NCBI RefSeq assembly: GCF_037975245.1
Contig: NC_092579.1
Coordinates: forward strand, 23,107,166-23,171,165
From: Apostichopus japonicus
Taxonomy: Eukaryota; Echinodermata; Holothuroidea; Aspidochirotida; Stichopodidae
Reading direction: 5' to 3'
Length of the DNA stretch: 64,000 nt
Both the position numbers and the translations under genes were made by a program. Shown here one piece after another: positions 36,101-48,137 of the stretch. Positions within the stretch are counted from its first letter, which is position 1. Each line of letters begins with the position of its first letter. The notes below the pieces were generated by a model. It saw only the letters and a list, made by a program, of their open reading frames with translations. It was not told where the DNA came from and did no database searches.

Positions 36101-39100
36101 CTTGTCGACCTGAACCCTGTGTTCTTTCAGGGCTGTTTCATGATATGGTTCAGGTATCTGTGCCAACAGTTTGTTAGTCTGACATTGTAAGCATAAATTA
36201 TTAAATTAATAAATTATCCAAATGATAACCAAAGAATGCAATCTCTGAATGATCGCTAACAAAACATCTTTCAGACTGGGCAAAGGCCTTATAAACCTAG
36301 AACAAATAAACAACGCATCATATTTATTAACTCATATCAGAGATCTGAGAGATTCTTTCAGGCAATGAATAACTCCACTCACCTCTCTCTTTTTTTCTTA
36401 AATTAAGGAAACTTTTGTTTCCATTTGTAAGAAATCAAAACTTAAACTGAAGTCAGGAACTACAAGTTTTTTGGAGTTTAACGATGCAAAATGGGTCCCA
36501 GGGAAATACAATTTGGGTCCTTGTCTCTTCATGGTTTTCATGGTAGAAGTTAAACAAAACATGTGCCCACCTGTGCTTTTTTTACTATTAGCTAGTGTAA
36601 AAAGCTTTGATATATTTGCAGCAGCAACTTATTTTTTGTCAATGAGAATAAATAAAGCAATGAATGAAGAATGAAATAAATAAGTCAACGCATAGCGATC
36701 CTGCGATGTATGAATGAGTCTCCAGTCTGACATACACAAGAACCTTGATATTTTTTTCTTTTTTTCTTGATAAACCATCAACTTAGGCATCTCCATCACC
36801 CAGTTTAAAGGAGACACCAATCCAACCATCATTATTAATCTCTGTCATAGAGATAACTCTCAAGAACAACTCACCCCCAACCCCCCCCCCCCCACCTTCC
36901 CTCCTCACCTCATCCTCCAGTCAAGAGAACAAACCTAACAATCACTATTGATCTCTGTGATAGAGATTAACTCTCACAAACACCTTCTCCAAACAGCTAA
37001 TAAAGATCTAAAATTCCATTCTGGAGGTATCATAGATTTTATGTTTCTTCACACAACGGCTGGAGACTTGATAAAGTCTAAATATGACATCATTGAGCCA
37101 CATATATACACACAAAGCTGGAGACTTGAGCAAGTCTAAATGTGACATTAATGAGCCACATATATACACAAGGCTGGAGACTTGAGCAAGTCTAAATATG
37201 ACATCACTGAGCCACATGTGCATGGATTTGTTGTACCTATCAACTTTATTAAATTGAATGTTTTGGTTCCAAACATGGCCACTTAAAAAGTGATGACTAA
37301 TTGATGACAGACAAAGGCAACTGTTTCAAAAGACAACAAAAAGGTTGAAGAATTATTACCTTCTGTTGATTTGAAAATGAGATGATGATCCGAGAGCAGC
37401 AAAAGGCAAAAAGAAAAGAGAAAAAGTTTAATGATATCATGTGAAGTAGATGTCGTCATGGAAATAGATTTAGGGTGTCACATTTTACATTAATATTTGA
37501 AAATTAAGGTTTTGTTTTATCCTAAACTAATAACTTTGATCCACATCTTTTTGCACTTGTGTAGGAATATTGTCAATTTGCATAGCAACTTTGATTTGCA
37601 CTATTTAATAAATTAATACTCACATCTTACCAAAACAACCATTTTCACAGTGTGGAATCGCATGCTTGTATGGACAAAACATGGTTTTCCGATAATCCTT
37701 CACATACAGAGTTTTACACATGTATGTAATGATGAGCTAAAGTATGGGATAAAATGCTAGCTATTAACCACATCACACCACAATCAGTTTGTTTCACAAA
37801 ACAATAGTTTGTACGTTTACAATGATCACAATTTGTCCATTCCCCCCCCCCCTTTCTTTTGGTTATTAACATATTTTAAAATTTAGAATATTGCAAATGA
37901 AAGCCAGGAGAAGACAAGGTATACACCCGATACGCGCAATTTAATGTAATAGAGACTCGCTGATACAGTTGATATTATGACCTTTCAAGTCCTTCTTAAC
38001 ACAGTAAGGATGGACATAGGCCATATTCCTATTCCTGGAGATGTTCACGGTGTGGGAGTATATTTCAGTTTGGATGACTTACGACCTGCCTCTGTTCTTC
38101 CTCCAGACGCTTAGTCCTCTCTTTGATGTCGTGGAGGGTTCCGTTAGATTCGATGGAATGGGCATCTTGTTTACTCTTCACTTGACGGAGTTCATCCACC
38201 AGGGTGGTGGTGGCTCTCTCTAGCTGCTCTCGCAACCTGTTGGCCTCGTCCAGGTCGTTCCGGAGTTCGGCAATCCTGGTCAAGCCAAAATGGAGAAGAG
38301 ACTGTATTAGAGCTTTGAATGGTTAAGGAACGGGTGGGGGTGGGGGTGGGGTGGGCGGGATGGGGGTAAATGTTAGAAGATGGATGAGTTGCTAAGTTAC
38401 AATTATCTAGGCAGTTTGCAAAGTGCACTTGCAGTGCACAAATGGAATCTAGGTTAATAGCGACGTCGTTTTTCAGTTGGGTTTTATGAACTACACCTAG
38501 AGATAAATTATTAGCTAAATTAGATAAATTAAAGCAGTTAAAAAAAAAAGAGAAGAGAAAAGGAAAACAGAACAGAATCTAAGATCAACTCTTATCTTCA
38601 ACCTTTCACCTACTACCATCTCCATGATTTAATGTGCGATAAAAAACTGATATATGAGATCCAAGACCTGCCTTTCCCCTACTGATATTCTACCACTGAG
38701 AAACATCACATAAAAACTAAATTTTGCAGCCACGATGAAAATAATTGTAAACTTATATGTTAAAGTAATTTCTTCATAAAAGTGAAAATTAAATGAATCC
38801 TTGTGGGCCGCCAATGATATTCTCATGCCAAACATCTAGGCACACTGGTTACTCCTTCAGGAGCTGTTAACCATTAAACTGTATTCTCACATGTAACCAT
38901 GACAGAATCATACATACTTAGTCATTTGTTGATCTCGTTTGGCCACTAACTCCTGCTGGCTTCCCAAGACTGCTTGTTCGACCTGTTTGGTGTGATTCAC
39001 GAGCGCGCCCACTGCCGTCCTCTCATCAGCTACTTTTTCTTCGGCTCTCTTCAGCCTGGCCCCCAGCTGCCCCACCAGGTCATTGCTTCCACGTATATTT

Positions 39101-42100
39101 TCTGTCAGCTGCTGACGAGCCTGCCTTTCAGCCTGGAGGGCTTCTTCTGTCCTTCTCTGTGCTGCTTTCAATTCACCTACAGGAAGGGTAAGGAAACATC
39201 GTAACAGATATATCCAAAAATTACCTGGTGTGGATAATTATGAACATGAACTTACCTGTCCTCACACACAACTGCACTCTCGCTCTCCACCGTGTCTAGA
39301 GCATCTGGTAATTTTTTAGGACCGCCCTCTACTAGTGACCAGACCAATCCGGTCTACCGACCTCCTTATCATGAAATACTGAGAGTACAGTTGTTGTGGG
39401 GAGACATGTAAGTGAGTAAGTACACTAAAAACCTGATATCCCCATATATATATCTCATGGAAGTATGTAAAAATACCTTGTGAGACTAATATCAACACAT
39501 CCATTAAATGCAATGAAAATTTCAACATAAATTTGTGTGAAAACTGTGTGGTTCTGGTGATATGTTGGGGGAAAAATAACTGGTATGGTACAAATTCAGT
39601 AAAGTATTGAATTGCACACAGTTCCTTTAAAGTCATCATGAAGGTGGCCTTCCTTAAACTTAAGTATGCTACAAATTACCAGAATTTGCCCCCGAAAAAT
39701 GCTTTCCTGCGAATTCTAAAGCTCAAAATTAATCTAATATGATGAGAAAACCTGTTCACCTTGAGGATTGTTTCAGTGATATAAGATGCTCTGAAAGAGA
39801 TGAACGTTTTCCGTCCTTTTCACACATTGGGAGCATAACAAAAGATTTGTACAATGTCCACTGTTAAATAGCTGAACACTGCCTTTTTTATTTCATGCAC
39901 TTTTTCACCTTTTGTTAGTTTTTAGAAAGCTCTCTTTGTTTGCAACCTTTTTCATTTTGTCCATTAACCTCATAGTTTAAGACACAAAGTTGTGGAAAAT
40001 GTCTGAAATGTTTCTTAGCAAAAGTTTGTTACTCTGAAAGCTATCGTTTCGAAACAAGGCTTTACAGACCTGATCAATACGGTTGCTGTAGAGTTTTGAA
40101 GATTCAAAAATAAAAAAGTAGAAAATTGTGTCTAAGAAATGTGATTAAAATTTGACAATAAGCATTATTGATCATTCAAAGACTGCATCATTACAAAATT
40201 TACTTAAGATGATAATACCATGCAATTATGATATAAGGTTGTCTAGTGATTTTGTGTCAAAAAAAATAAAGATGTAGTACATTTTGATCTTCAGTTTGAT
40301 TTAAAAGTAGAAAGAACCCCCCCAAAAAAAACTGACCTTGAAGTCTGACTACTTCCTCAAGTAACGCTCGGTTTGATTGCTCCACCAAGGAAAGCCTGCC
40401 CTCAACTTGCCTGACCCTGCCATCGCCCAGGTCCCCCACCATCGGCGGCTGGTCGATTTGGGACAATTGGGTCCTGCGTCCCCCGTAGGGAATCATCTGG
40501 TTTTCAGCTGTCGGCTGAGGGGAATTCTCAGCAGGTATAGCTGGTAGTGGTGCTCCAAATTTGGAGAGGTAAGCATTCCTACTGTTAGCAGAATAATCAG
40601 CTCGGCTTGGATCTCTGGATGGGGGGGGGGGGGGGGTGGTTGGAGAAGAAGAAATGGAGAGAATGCATTAATTTCTTGCTAGTGTATACTGTACATAGAT
40701 ACATTTAAACCTTTATGACCCTATCAAATCCAGTTTTCCTGTAAAAAATTACTTCTAAATACTGGGACATCAGGGCTAATTAGTTCAGTGCCAAAGCATT
40801 ACTGGTCACTATAGGGAACCCATAGATTGATATAAACATATATATTGATACTGACTTCGGGATTTCAAAATTCTAGTTTATAGAATTTTCTCTGATGTCA
40901 ATCTTCTTTGTTGACAAACTTCTACACAATGACCACAAAAGTCAAGACCTAAGTAAAATATCATGGATAAACATGTTTTGTTGAGTACTGCTATAAACTG
41001 TGTAAACTTGCAAAGTATTTACACCATTAACCTACAAAGGTCCAAACCTCCATACAAAAGCTGCTTAACTAACTTTATTCATACTACTTCCTTTGGGTTT
41101 TTTTTTCCATACAGTCAACCGCTTTAATACTAGGCAACTCTTCAAGGTGAGCTGGCATTGCCATTAGCATGAGGTTGCAGTCCATTTACTGTATCACCAC
41201 CTAAATGTATGTACTGTATCCTTAGCAAAATCTGGTGCTTCACAATTCACACTCAAATGATCAGTTGAGATCTATTTTGTTAAAAAAAAAGGTTTTTATA
41301 AAAGCAAAAATGTGGAATGAGATGATGAGTCTACTTTTAGTTTGAACTTCTTAAAAAGAAAAGCAATCTACTGAAAAGAGCTATCAAAGGAGCAAATTTG
41401 GTAGAATTTTATACATGTGCCCAGTTGTGTGATAACCTTAGGCTACTATCTATAGGTAATCCCAGTAGCAAATGCCATAAGGTAATTAAGAGCCTAATGG
41501 TTGTTGTCATGACAACAGCTGCTGCACTTCTCAAATAAACTGGAGATAAAAAATTTCATTACACTTGGAATGAAGAGCTGGCTTTATAGCAGCTTTTTGA
41601 GTTGATTGTGATATCAATCAAATTTGTTGAAGATCTGAAATTATTCTTTTGACAGACTGATCCATCATGTCTTTTCATAATCATTTATAAATATATTATG
41701 TACAAAACACAGTCACTTAAATTTGGTTTTGGTTGTATGTTAGTATGTGAGATGATGGCTATGTGAGATGATTTTATTGTCGTCTTTGTAAAAGAGGAAC
41801 ATCACATTATTCAAATGATATATGTGGGCTTTGTAATTAGAGGTTAACTTATGTGCTAAAGTGCTAAAATAAGGAATTTTGATGAGCGTAACACTCTACA
41901 CCATAGTTTGCACACTTGTATTTAATGAGTTTTTCCTAGATTTATAAAAACTTAAAATGTGTATATCTTGGAAACTAAAAGAACTTTTCAAAGAATTTTG
42001 ACAGATCGTTGAATGAACTTATCACACACAACAACTGTCCTGAATATGGGGCAAACTGGCTAAGTGTCTGTAGTACTTAAAAGATAACCAGGTCGGTGCT

Positions 42101-45100
42101 AAATATGCCACAAAACAGAAAATGTATGATGAGTTCATGCATGAAAGCCTTCCTAAATTAAAGGTCATAACTGCAGACACTTTACATAAGAAATTAACAG
42201 CAGACATTATTGTCATTAGTGGGTGCTTTTGATTGCAATATTGATTAATAGCATTTCCCTTGTATTGAGGAAACATTTCCTGTATTCGATATGAATCATA
42301 GTGAATCTGTTCAATACTTGAAGGAACCAGGTCGGTAGTGAAACATGGTTTCCTATATAGTGAACCCAAGATGCAGTGATGTAAATTTAGAGAGGGGGCG
42401 GGGGGTGGAAGGGATTTCCTACTGCACTTTTTTAGAGACCATGTATGTTTGTTTGTGTATGAAATAATGTGTGCATATGAAAATACTGTTTAAATCTTCA
42501 AGTTTGAGTTTGTGGGTACAACAATGCTATAAACCTTCCCTACTTTAGCAGGTCTATAGTGGTTTGCATACACCGAAGATGTGATATAAACCAGCAAGAT
42601 TCTTCTAAGAAGTTTACAAATTGTGATGCATCTATAACTTTAAACTAGTAAAGATGTTCCTGGGAACTGTCACTTTGTAAATCTATGATACCCAGAGTGC
42701 CACTAAGACCTGAAACCAACTTTTACTTTGTTCTTCTTTTCACATTAAAATTCAAGGTATAATGTTGGCAGCATTGGACACTGCCATCATTTGGTCACGT
42801 TATGAGGGTCAATATTTTATAGTCAGCATAAATTTGCAAATCTATCCATCTCCAAATATCGAAATTAAATATTGTACCTCAAGAAGATACACATATATGT
42901 GCCTCCACGATGTCATATTAAGACTTTATCCAGTCTTCAAATGGACTTACATTTTTGATACACATATGTGTATCATATATGTTTCACATTAAATCTTGAT
43001 CCAGTCTTCGAATGGACTAAGATTTTTGATACATGTGTCATACATGTGCCTCCAGGATGACATATTAAGACTTGATCCATTCTTCAAAATGGAGTAAGGT
43101 TTTTGATAGCTGTATGGGAAAGTTGTTCATGACAATTTTTCTCTATCAGACTGTCACACAGACCTATAATGATTGGATGAATTTTGCTCCTATAAAACTT
43201 GGATGAAAACAGTTTCTATGGATACAAGTAGATGCTGCCCCCCCCCCCTCTCCCCCTCCACCTCACTTTTAATGGTCTAATGTTTTTGACAAGTAAATCA
43301 AGCTTTGATAACTGCAGCCACACAAATTTAAGTCTATAAACCAACACCGCTTGTCATTTTACTAAATGATAATTTGCCCAAATGAAACACATACATGTAA
43401 AAAATATCAGACTTCCCCTACTTGTAGAAGTCTCTTCCCTGCTGATTTCTGGGTACTAAAACATCAAACGAAAAAAACTGGCGCAATCCTAAATTTACAC
43501 AATAAAAGACAACTGAAACCGCTAGCACAGGAATGATTCTTTGATCTCATCCTGTCCCTTAGGTCTCACCTAGGAAACAATATTTATCAACTTTTTTAAT
43601 AATCTGTTTATGATATCCAAGCCACTTTTTTCTCTCACTTATTTTCTTATGAATTCTCAGGTGTCAGCAATCATAAATTGTTGAGCATAGTGAAGTAGAA
43701 TCGACCCCATATAATACAACAACATTTTTAGATAACAGTAATAGGAAAACATAAAAAATTAAAAAAAAAGAAGAAAGAATAGTTTTACCTTCTTTGTGCA
43801 TAGAAATAGCTCATTTCCAAAAGCAACAAATACTCAAATTCACAAAGTACATGTTTCAATAATAATCAAAAGGCCTGTTCCATCTGTTTGAATCCGTCAG
43901 AAATATATTTCCCAAATTACATATAACTAACCAAAAAAGTTGTTCCAAGCCTATCATTGCTTCATTACACCACTCAACTTCACAATTTGCATCAAGTTAC
44001 ACCTTAGACCATAAATTGCATAGAGATCTCAAGTACACAATTTTGTTGCTAGGCAACATCCCAACAGCTAATTTAGAAATAACTTGATTTTTTTTTTCAT
44101 TTTGGTTCTATCAAGAATACTCCTCTTTAGAAAATATGTTAAAATTCTCCAGCATAAGAAGAAGTAGCTGTTGACATTGTTGCGCGATATTGTGTTCTCG
44201 CTGGAGACGTATTCTTCAGAAAATATCAAAATCAATATATTGATTTATGTAGAACTTGCGCCCAAGTTTGAAATGAATAGTGTCGTGAACTATTAATACA
44301 ATGAATGATCTTCTCTTTGTGTTCCCCGCATTTTTTTATCTATCTATCTATCTATCTATTCATTCTTTCTTTTTTCTTGAGAAAATCACTTTCACATGCT
44401 GTACTGAGGATTGAAAATTTGTTAATTAAATTCTGAGGTGGTGAATAGAAAGGAAAAAACGTGGTGTGAAAAGCTGAATTGAAGGAAAGTTAAATATTTA
44501 AAGGGATAATTAACCATAAATAATGGTATGCCGTGAAAATTACACAATTTCTTTTGTACACATATATGTGTTCAACTGCAGCATACTTGTGTCTTTAAAG
44601 GTGAACTGCATAGGAAGAAACCCTCCAACCCCCCTCCCATCTCCCCTCCCCTAAAATACAAAACAAAACCAAGAGAACAGAGTGTGTACTGGGTAGGACA
44701 AGTGTTACCTATGATCCACAATAAGAGGGCCATAGTACATATAGACCAGAACTTGAAATAACAATGAGAGGGTCAAGTGAACTCTTTTAGGACAAAAATT
44801 GCCTTGGATTGTTATCAAAAAGGCAGCCTTGGCTGGCCATCCCACAGCTAAGATTGTCTGAGACAATTGAAGTTTTAGCACAATGGGTCACCTTTACAAA
44901 TCTGCCAGGAAATATCCTGTAATATTGTTGTCCAATAGTGTCAAGATGATTTGAGGTCTTTCAAGGTAGATGTTGCTATGCATTTGTATTTGTTTAAAAT
45001 TCATTTAAACAAATGAAGAAGCTTATTCTTATCTATGAAATCATTTTTGCAAGAATACTGTTAGCATAATAAGCACTGATTTGGAACGGAAATTTGGGGC

Positions 45101-45658
45101 GTGGGGGAAGGAAGGGAGTGAGTGATGGAGGGTAGAATGATACACATTCACTGACTGCTTTGAGAAAAGGAAATTGTGTAATTCGTTTCCCCCTCCCCCA
45201 CTCTAAGAACATGAGGCATACTGTAACATGACTCAGTCGTGCAGCTTACTTTGACATCCATCTTTTTATACTGCATCTGTCCTAGATACAAATCACAATT
45301 TCTTAAGACGAAACAATGCATGTTAATGTTCATACACTACAGTAACAGACAAAATTATGGAAAGGTGTGGTGAAGTGGTTAGAGTCCCTACCCCACAACC
45401 CACACCAAGAACCAAATTCTCTTAAACCTCTTCCACGATGTTGAGCAGAATCTTTTAGGATTTTGAACAGTATTTCTGAAGTCACTGTAAGCAGGTGTTT
45501 GCCCAGAATCATCACATGGATCGAGGGTTACAACTACAGGTAAGCTTCCCTGTTGGCTCCTGAACGGCTGAGATTCACTAAAAGCTAAATTTAAACTAAC
45601 AGCATACTGACCTTTGATCTCCTGGATCGTCCTGTCCACCATTCAGCAACTGCCACAT
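30171..45658 (-). CDS. CCDC154: CCDC154-like coiled-coil protein, N-terminal exon block
   Basis: Twelve exons on the minus strand join in phase: 45658-45612 (ATG), 43809-43789, 40614-40337, 39176-38918, 38275-38083, 36178-36110, 35637-35555, 34249-34154, 33471-33246, 32161-32033, 31103-30979, 30297-30171, giving 551 residues. The start MWQLLNGGQDDPGDQ is followed by a Pro-rich linker, then almost continuous heptad coiled coil rich in E, Q, R and K, with no membrane segment. AEEVSRKILSKEIRL, KFANIEK and EENEKRWGALQKL match, in order, the pattern I recall from vertebrate CCDC154; no search was run. The exon 36178 end is ambiguous: the stronger donor at 36099 breaks the frame, while the one at 36110 keeps it. 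The last donor at 30171 is phase 0 and fits exon 26691, giving about 1085 residues in all. CCDC154 is linked to bone resorption in mouse; its role here is unknown. Confidence 0.72.
32601..33009. mobile_element. hAT-like non-autonomous DNA element with perfect 8-bp TSD
   Basis: The TSD CCTCACCT is identical at 32593-32600 and 33010-33017. Terminal repeats are CAGGGCGGTAGGAGCT and the complement of AGCTTCCTACCAACCTG. Inside, both ends carry GTGCCCCCC...ACTTTT blocks shared with the element at 10681-11343. It lies in the intron between exons 33246 and 32161 of the CCDC154-like gene. No coding capacity. Confidence 0.9.
37058..37224. repeat. Tandem array, 3 x about 57 bp
   Basis: Three units start GCTGGAGACTTGA at about 37059, 37117 and 37173, each followed by AAGTCTAAATATGACATCA and GAGCCACATATATAC. 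A related array in inverted orientation lies at 42886-43110. Confidence 0.9.
38328..38368 (+). other. G-quadruplex-prone G-rich tract
   Basis: At least six runs of three to five G in about 40 bp, spaced by one or two bases, in the intron about 55 bp upstream of exon 38275-38083 (C-rich on the transcribed RNA). This meets the usual G3+N1-7 pattern on the plus strand. Confidence 0.6.
42886..43110. repeat. Imperfect tandem array, about 3 units, related to the 37.1 kb array
   Basis: Units contain ATGTGCCTCCACGATGTCAT, then ATTAAGACTT(T/G)ATCCAGTCTTC and TTTTTGATACA. This is the reverse complement pattern of the 37058-37224 units, at roughly three quarters identity by eye. Confidence 0.7.
44336..44361. 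repeat. (ATCT)n microsatellite
   Basis: About six ATCT units in a row within an intron. Confidence 0.9.
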
Positions 45659-46570
45659 CTTTTGATCTTGCCCAGGTACATATCACCAACATTGATTGTC
45701 AAGTCTATTCTAGGGGAGCAAACAAAATAAGAAATGCAATAATTTATCAAGCAGAGCTGGGGTGCAAAATTTGCAAATATAATATCCAAACAAAGTATCT
45801 TCTCTTGGATTTAAAATTCGTTTGTAATTTTCTTGCATTGGTACCACAAGAACTTGTTGAAAATCTTGAGAAATTCATTTCACTTTATGACCTTTTTCTA
45901 TTTTCGTCAGAACAGATGCACCTAACCCTTCAATGCATGTAAAGACTAGTGGTGGGAGGTCTTATTACATTTGACAGTTTTTTTTTTATATAGGCTAATA
46001 ACCATTGCAACATCAAGAAGTAGATGAGCAAGTAACTTTATTATTTGGCTTTAAAGAGGGTAATTTAAGTAAGCAATATTTTGGAAAAAGTAAAGTTTAC
46101 ACTAAGTAATTATAATAATATGTCGGCTGCAAATTCTTTCTCAAGTTAAAGGCAGTCTGATTTTTTTCTAAAGCATCGTAAATATTGTCGGTCAACAGTT
46201 ACATTCAAATGATGTAGTATATACACACCAATGTTGTTGTATAGCAAGTCATTGTTCTTGATGCATGTTAGAATTTAACGTAGCCCTAAATGCATTTCGA
46301 CCCTAACTTAGACTAACTAGGTATAGACTTGACTACTGTAAGTTATCAGTCCTAACGTTAGGCTATTGCTAAGCAGTAAACATATTGCTAGCACGGAAAA
46401 TTTAAAGAGATTGTATTTCATAAGCGTGATTTCAAAAATACAATACCACTTTAAATATTTCTGAGCCAAATAACGGCGATTTTCGAAATAATTTACCAGC
46501 TATAAATTCCCTTATATTGCTCGTTCAGTGACAGGTTTATTAGCACCAATCAAGCGTAGCTAGTCCAAAC

Positions 46571-46581
46571 ATCGCCATATT
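46571..46581 (-). promoter_or_regulatory. YY1-like motif, possible promoter mark for the CCDC154-like gene
   Basis: On the minus strand AATATGGCGAT matches the YY1 core (AANATGGCG). It lies about 0.9 kb upstream of the ATG. A possible 5' UTR acceptor (TCCCCTAG, about 45714) lies between them, which would fit a non-coding first exon starting near here. One motif only, so weak. Confidence 0.25.
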
Positions 46582-47046
46582 GTATCCTGTATCGAAGCAG
46601 CAAATTTACAAACACAATAAACAAATTAAAGGGGTATTTCAGAGATTACGAAATAAAACAATCAGGCGAACTAACTAAAAGAAAGACTTCAGTGATATAA
46701 AAAAAATAATAAATACGTAGAATCTGTAAGTTAAATACATCTGATTGGGTTAAGTAAGAGGACAGGCGGATTTGTTAAATACGATCATTAAATATCATGT
46801 ACCAATCCTTTAACCCACATTCCTTTGCACGCCGTTTGAAGATTCACACCGTAAAATAGTACCCCGTTATACATAATAGGAACACATGAGTATTGTTTCC
46901 AACGCCGGTTGCATCTATACTGAACCCGAGACCGAAAGTCTCGCACGGTGATGGTTATCCCCTCGCTCATCAAAATAACTTGACTCATATGATCTTTCTA
47001 AGTGCATGCAACAATGAATAACTCCTTGTGCAAACGTGGTACTATT

Positions 47047-47426
47047 CTGTGGCGGAGCTATAGGGGTATTGGTCAAGGGGGGCGAGAATGGTCTGTAGGG
47101 GTGCTTTCGACACTATCTAAGCGGAGCGCCACCACAGGTTGGCGCGGAGCGTACAGAATTTTTTTGAGTAAAGATACTCCCTAGATCGCCGGAAATGATC
47201 TTTCCTGGCCTTGCTAATTTGCAGATAAAAGATGAATAAATAGGTCTCATCGCCAACAAAATGTGACAAATGTCAATAGGTATAGATGAGAGCGCAATAA
47301 AAAAGTCAATAATCGCGAATAAGTAAAAAGTGGTAAAAAGCTGAAAAGGGCGCCAGCAGTCCATTGAGTCCGTCAGGGGGGGGGGGGGGGGCATCCGCCC
47401 CTGACTGTATGGACGCTCCACCACTG
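47047..47426. mobile_element. hAT-like non-autonomous DNA element, 380 bp, 8-bp TSD
   Basis: The TSD GTACTATT is identical on both sides (47039-47046 and 47427-47434). Ends are CTGTGGCGGAGC and the complement of GCTCCACCACTG, about 10 of 12 positions matching. A 17-18-base G run lies near the right end. No ORF of note. Confidence 0.9.
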
Positions 47427-47838
47427 GTACTATTTACTACATAAGGAGCTGAAAGTAGTACGTATTTTGATATATATGTAAACTATATTCATGATTACTA
47501 TTTTGCATGACAAGAACAAAGTTTGCATTGATCTTACCTTTCACTCACTTTTATGGCAGTCCTGCTGAACGGGAAATTAATTTATGGAGAACTAAACATG
47601 CACCATATCTTAATTTGTTTAAAAAAATGGTTTTGATCTGCTTGTGTAAAGTAATGTTTCCTAATTAAAAAAAAATAATTAAAAAAAAAATGTTTTGAGA
47701 GTGGATGTAAGATATGTCATTAAGCTTGATCGCGAATGTTCATTATTTGAGCCCCTAACATATATTAGGGGCAAATTGCAAGACCAATGACTTAAATAGC
47801 TGATGAGCAAACACTCTGGTGACCAAACACTATGCAGA

Positions 47839-48129
47839 CAGTGGCGGCATTAGCCAAGGCAATCTAGGAGCAAGGCAATAGGGGATGGGGAGTGTGGGGG
47901 GGGGGGTATAACACGGTTTCCTCTCAATTCCGGTCTCCTGACAATTTTCCACATTAATGCATTGCATTGTAAGCTGTTCTAATACAAACGATTAGCATAG
48001 TTCTATATATATTTTGGATAATTAGCAGATCTGATGGGGGGGGGGGGAGAGACCGATGCCGGAAAGCGGAAATATAGAGGGTAATGCCCCTGATGCCCCC
48101 CCCCCCCCCTCCATGTAGCGCCGCCAATG
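47839..48129. mobile_element. hAT-like non-autonomous DNA element, 291 bp, TSD with one mismatch
   Basis: TATGCAGA (47831-47838) and TATGCAGG (48130-48137) flank ends CAGTGGCGGC and the complement of GCCGCCAATG. The TIR is of the same CAGTGGCGG type as the neighbour at 47047-47426. G and C runs lie near the middle. Confidence 0.8.
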
Positions 48130-48137
48130 TATGCAGG

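Noticed and set aside
45388-45642. Single-exon minus-strand frame of 84 codons (MVDRTIQEIKG...)
   Set aside because: Overlaps the first coding exon in a different frame. The MWQLLNGG frame with donor at 45612 joins the downstream exons in phase and is preferred.
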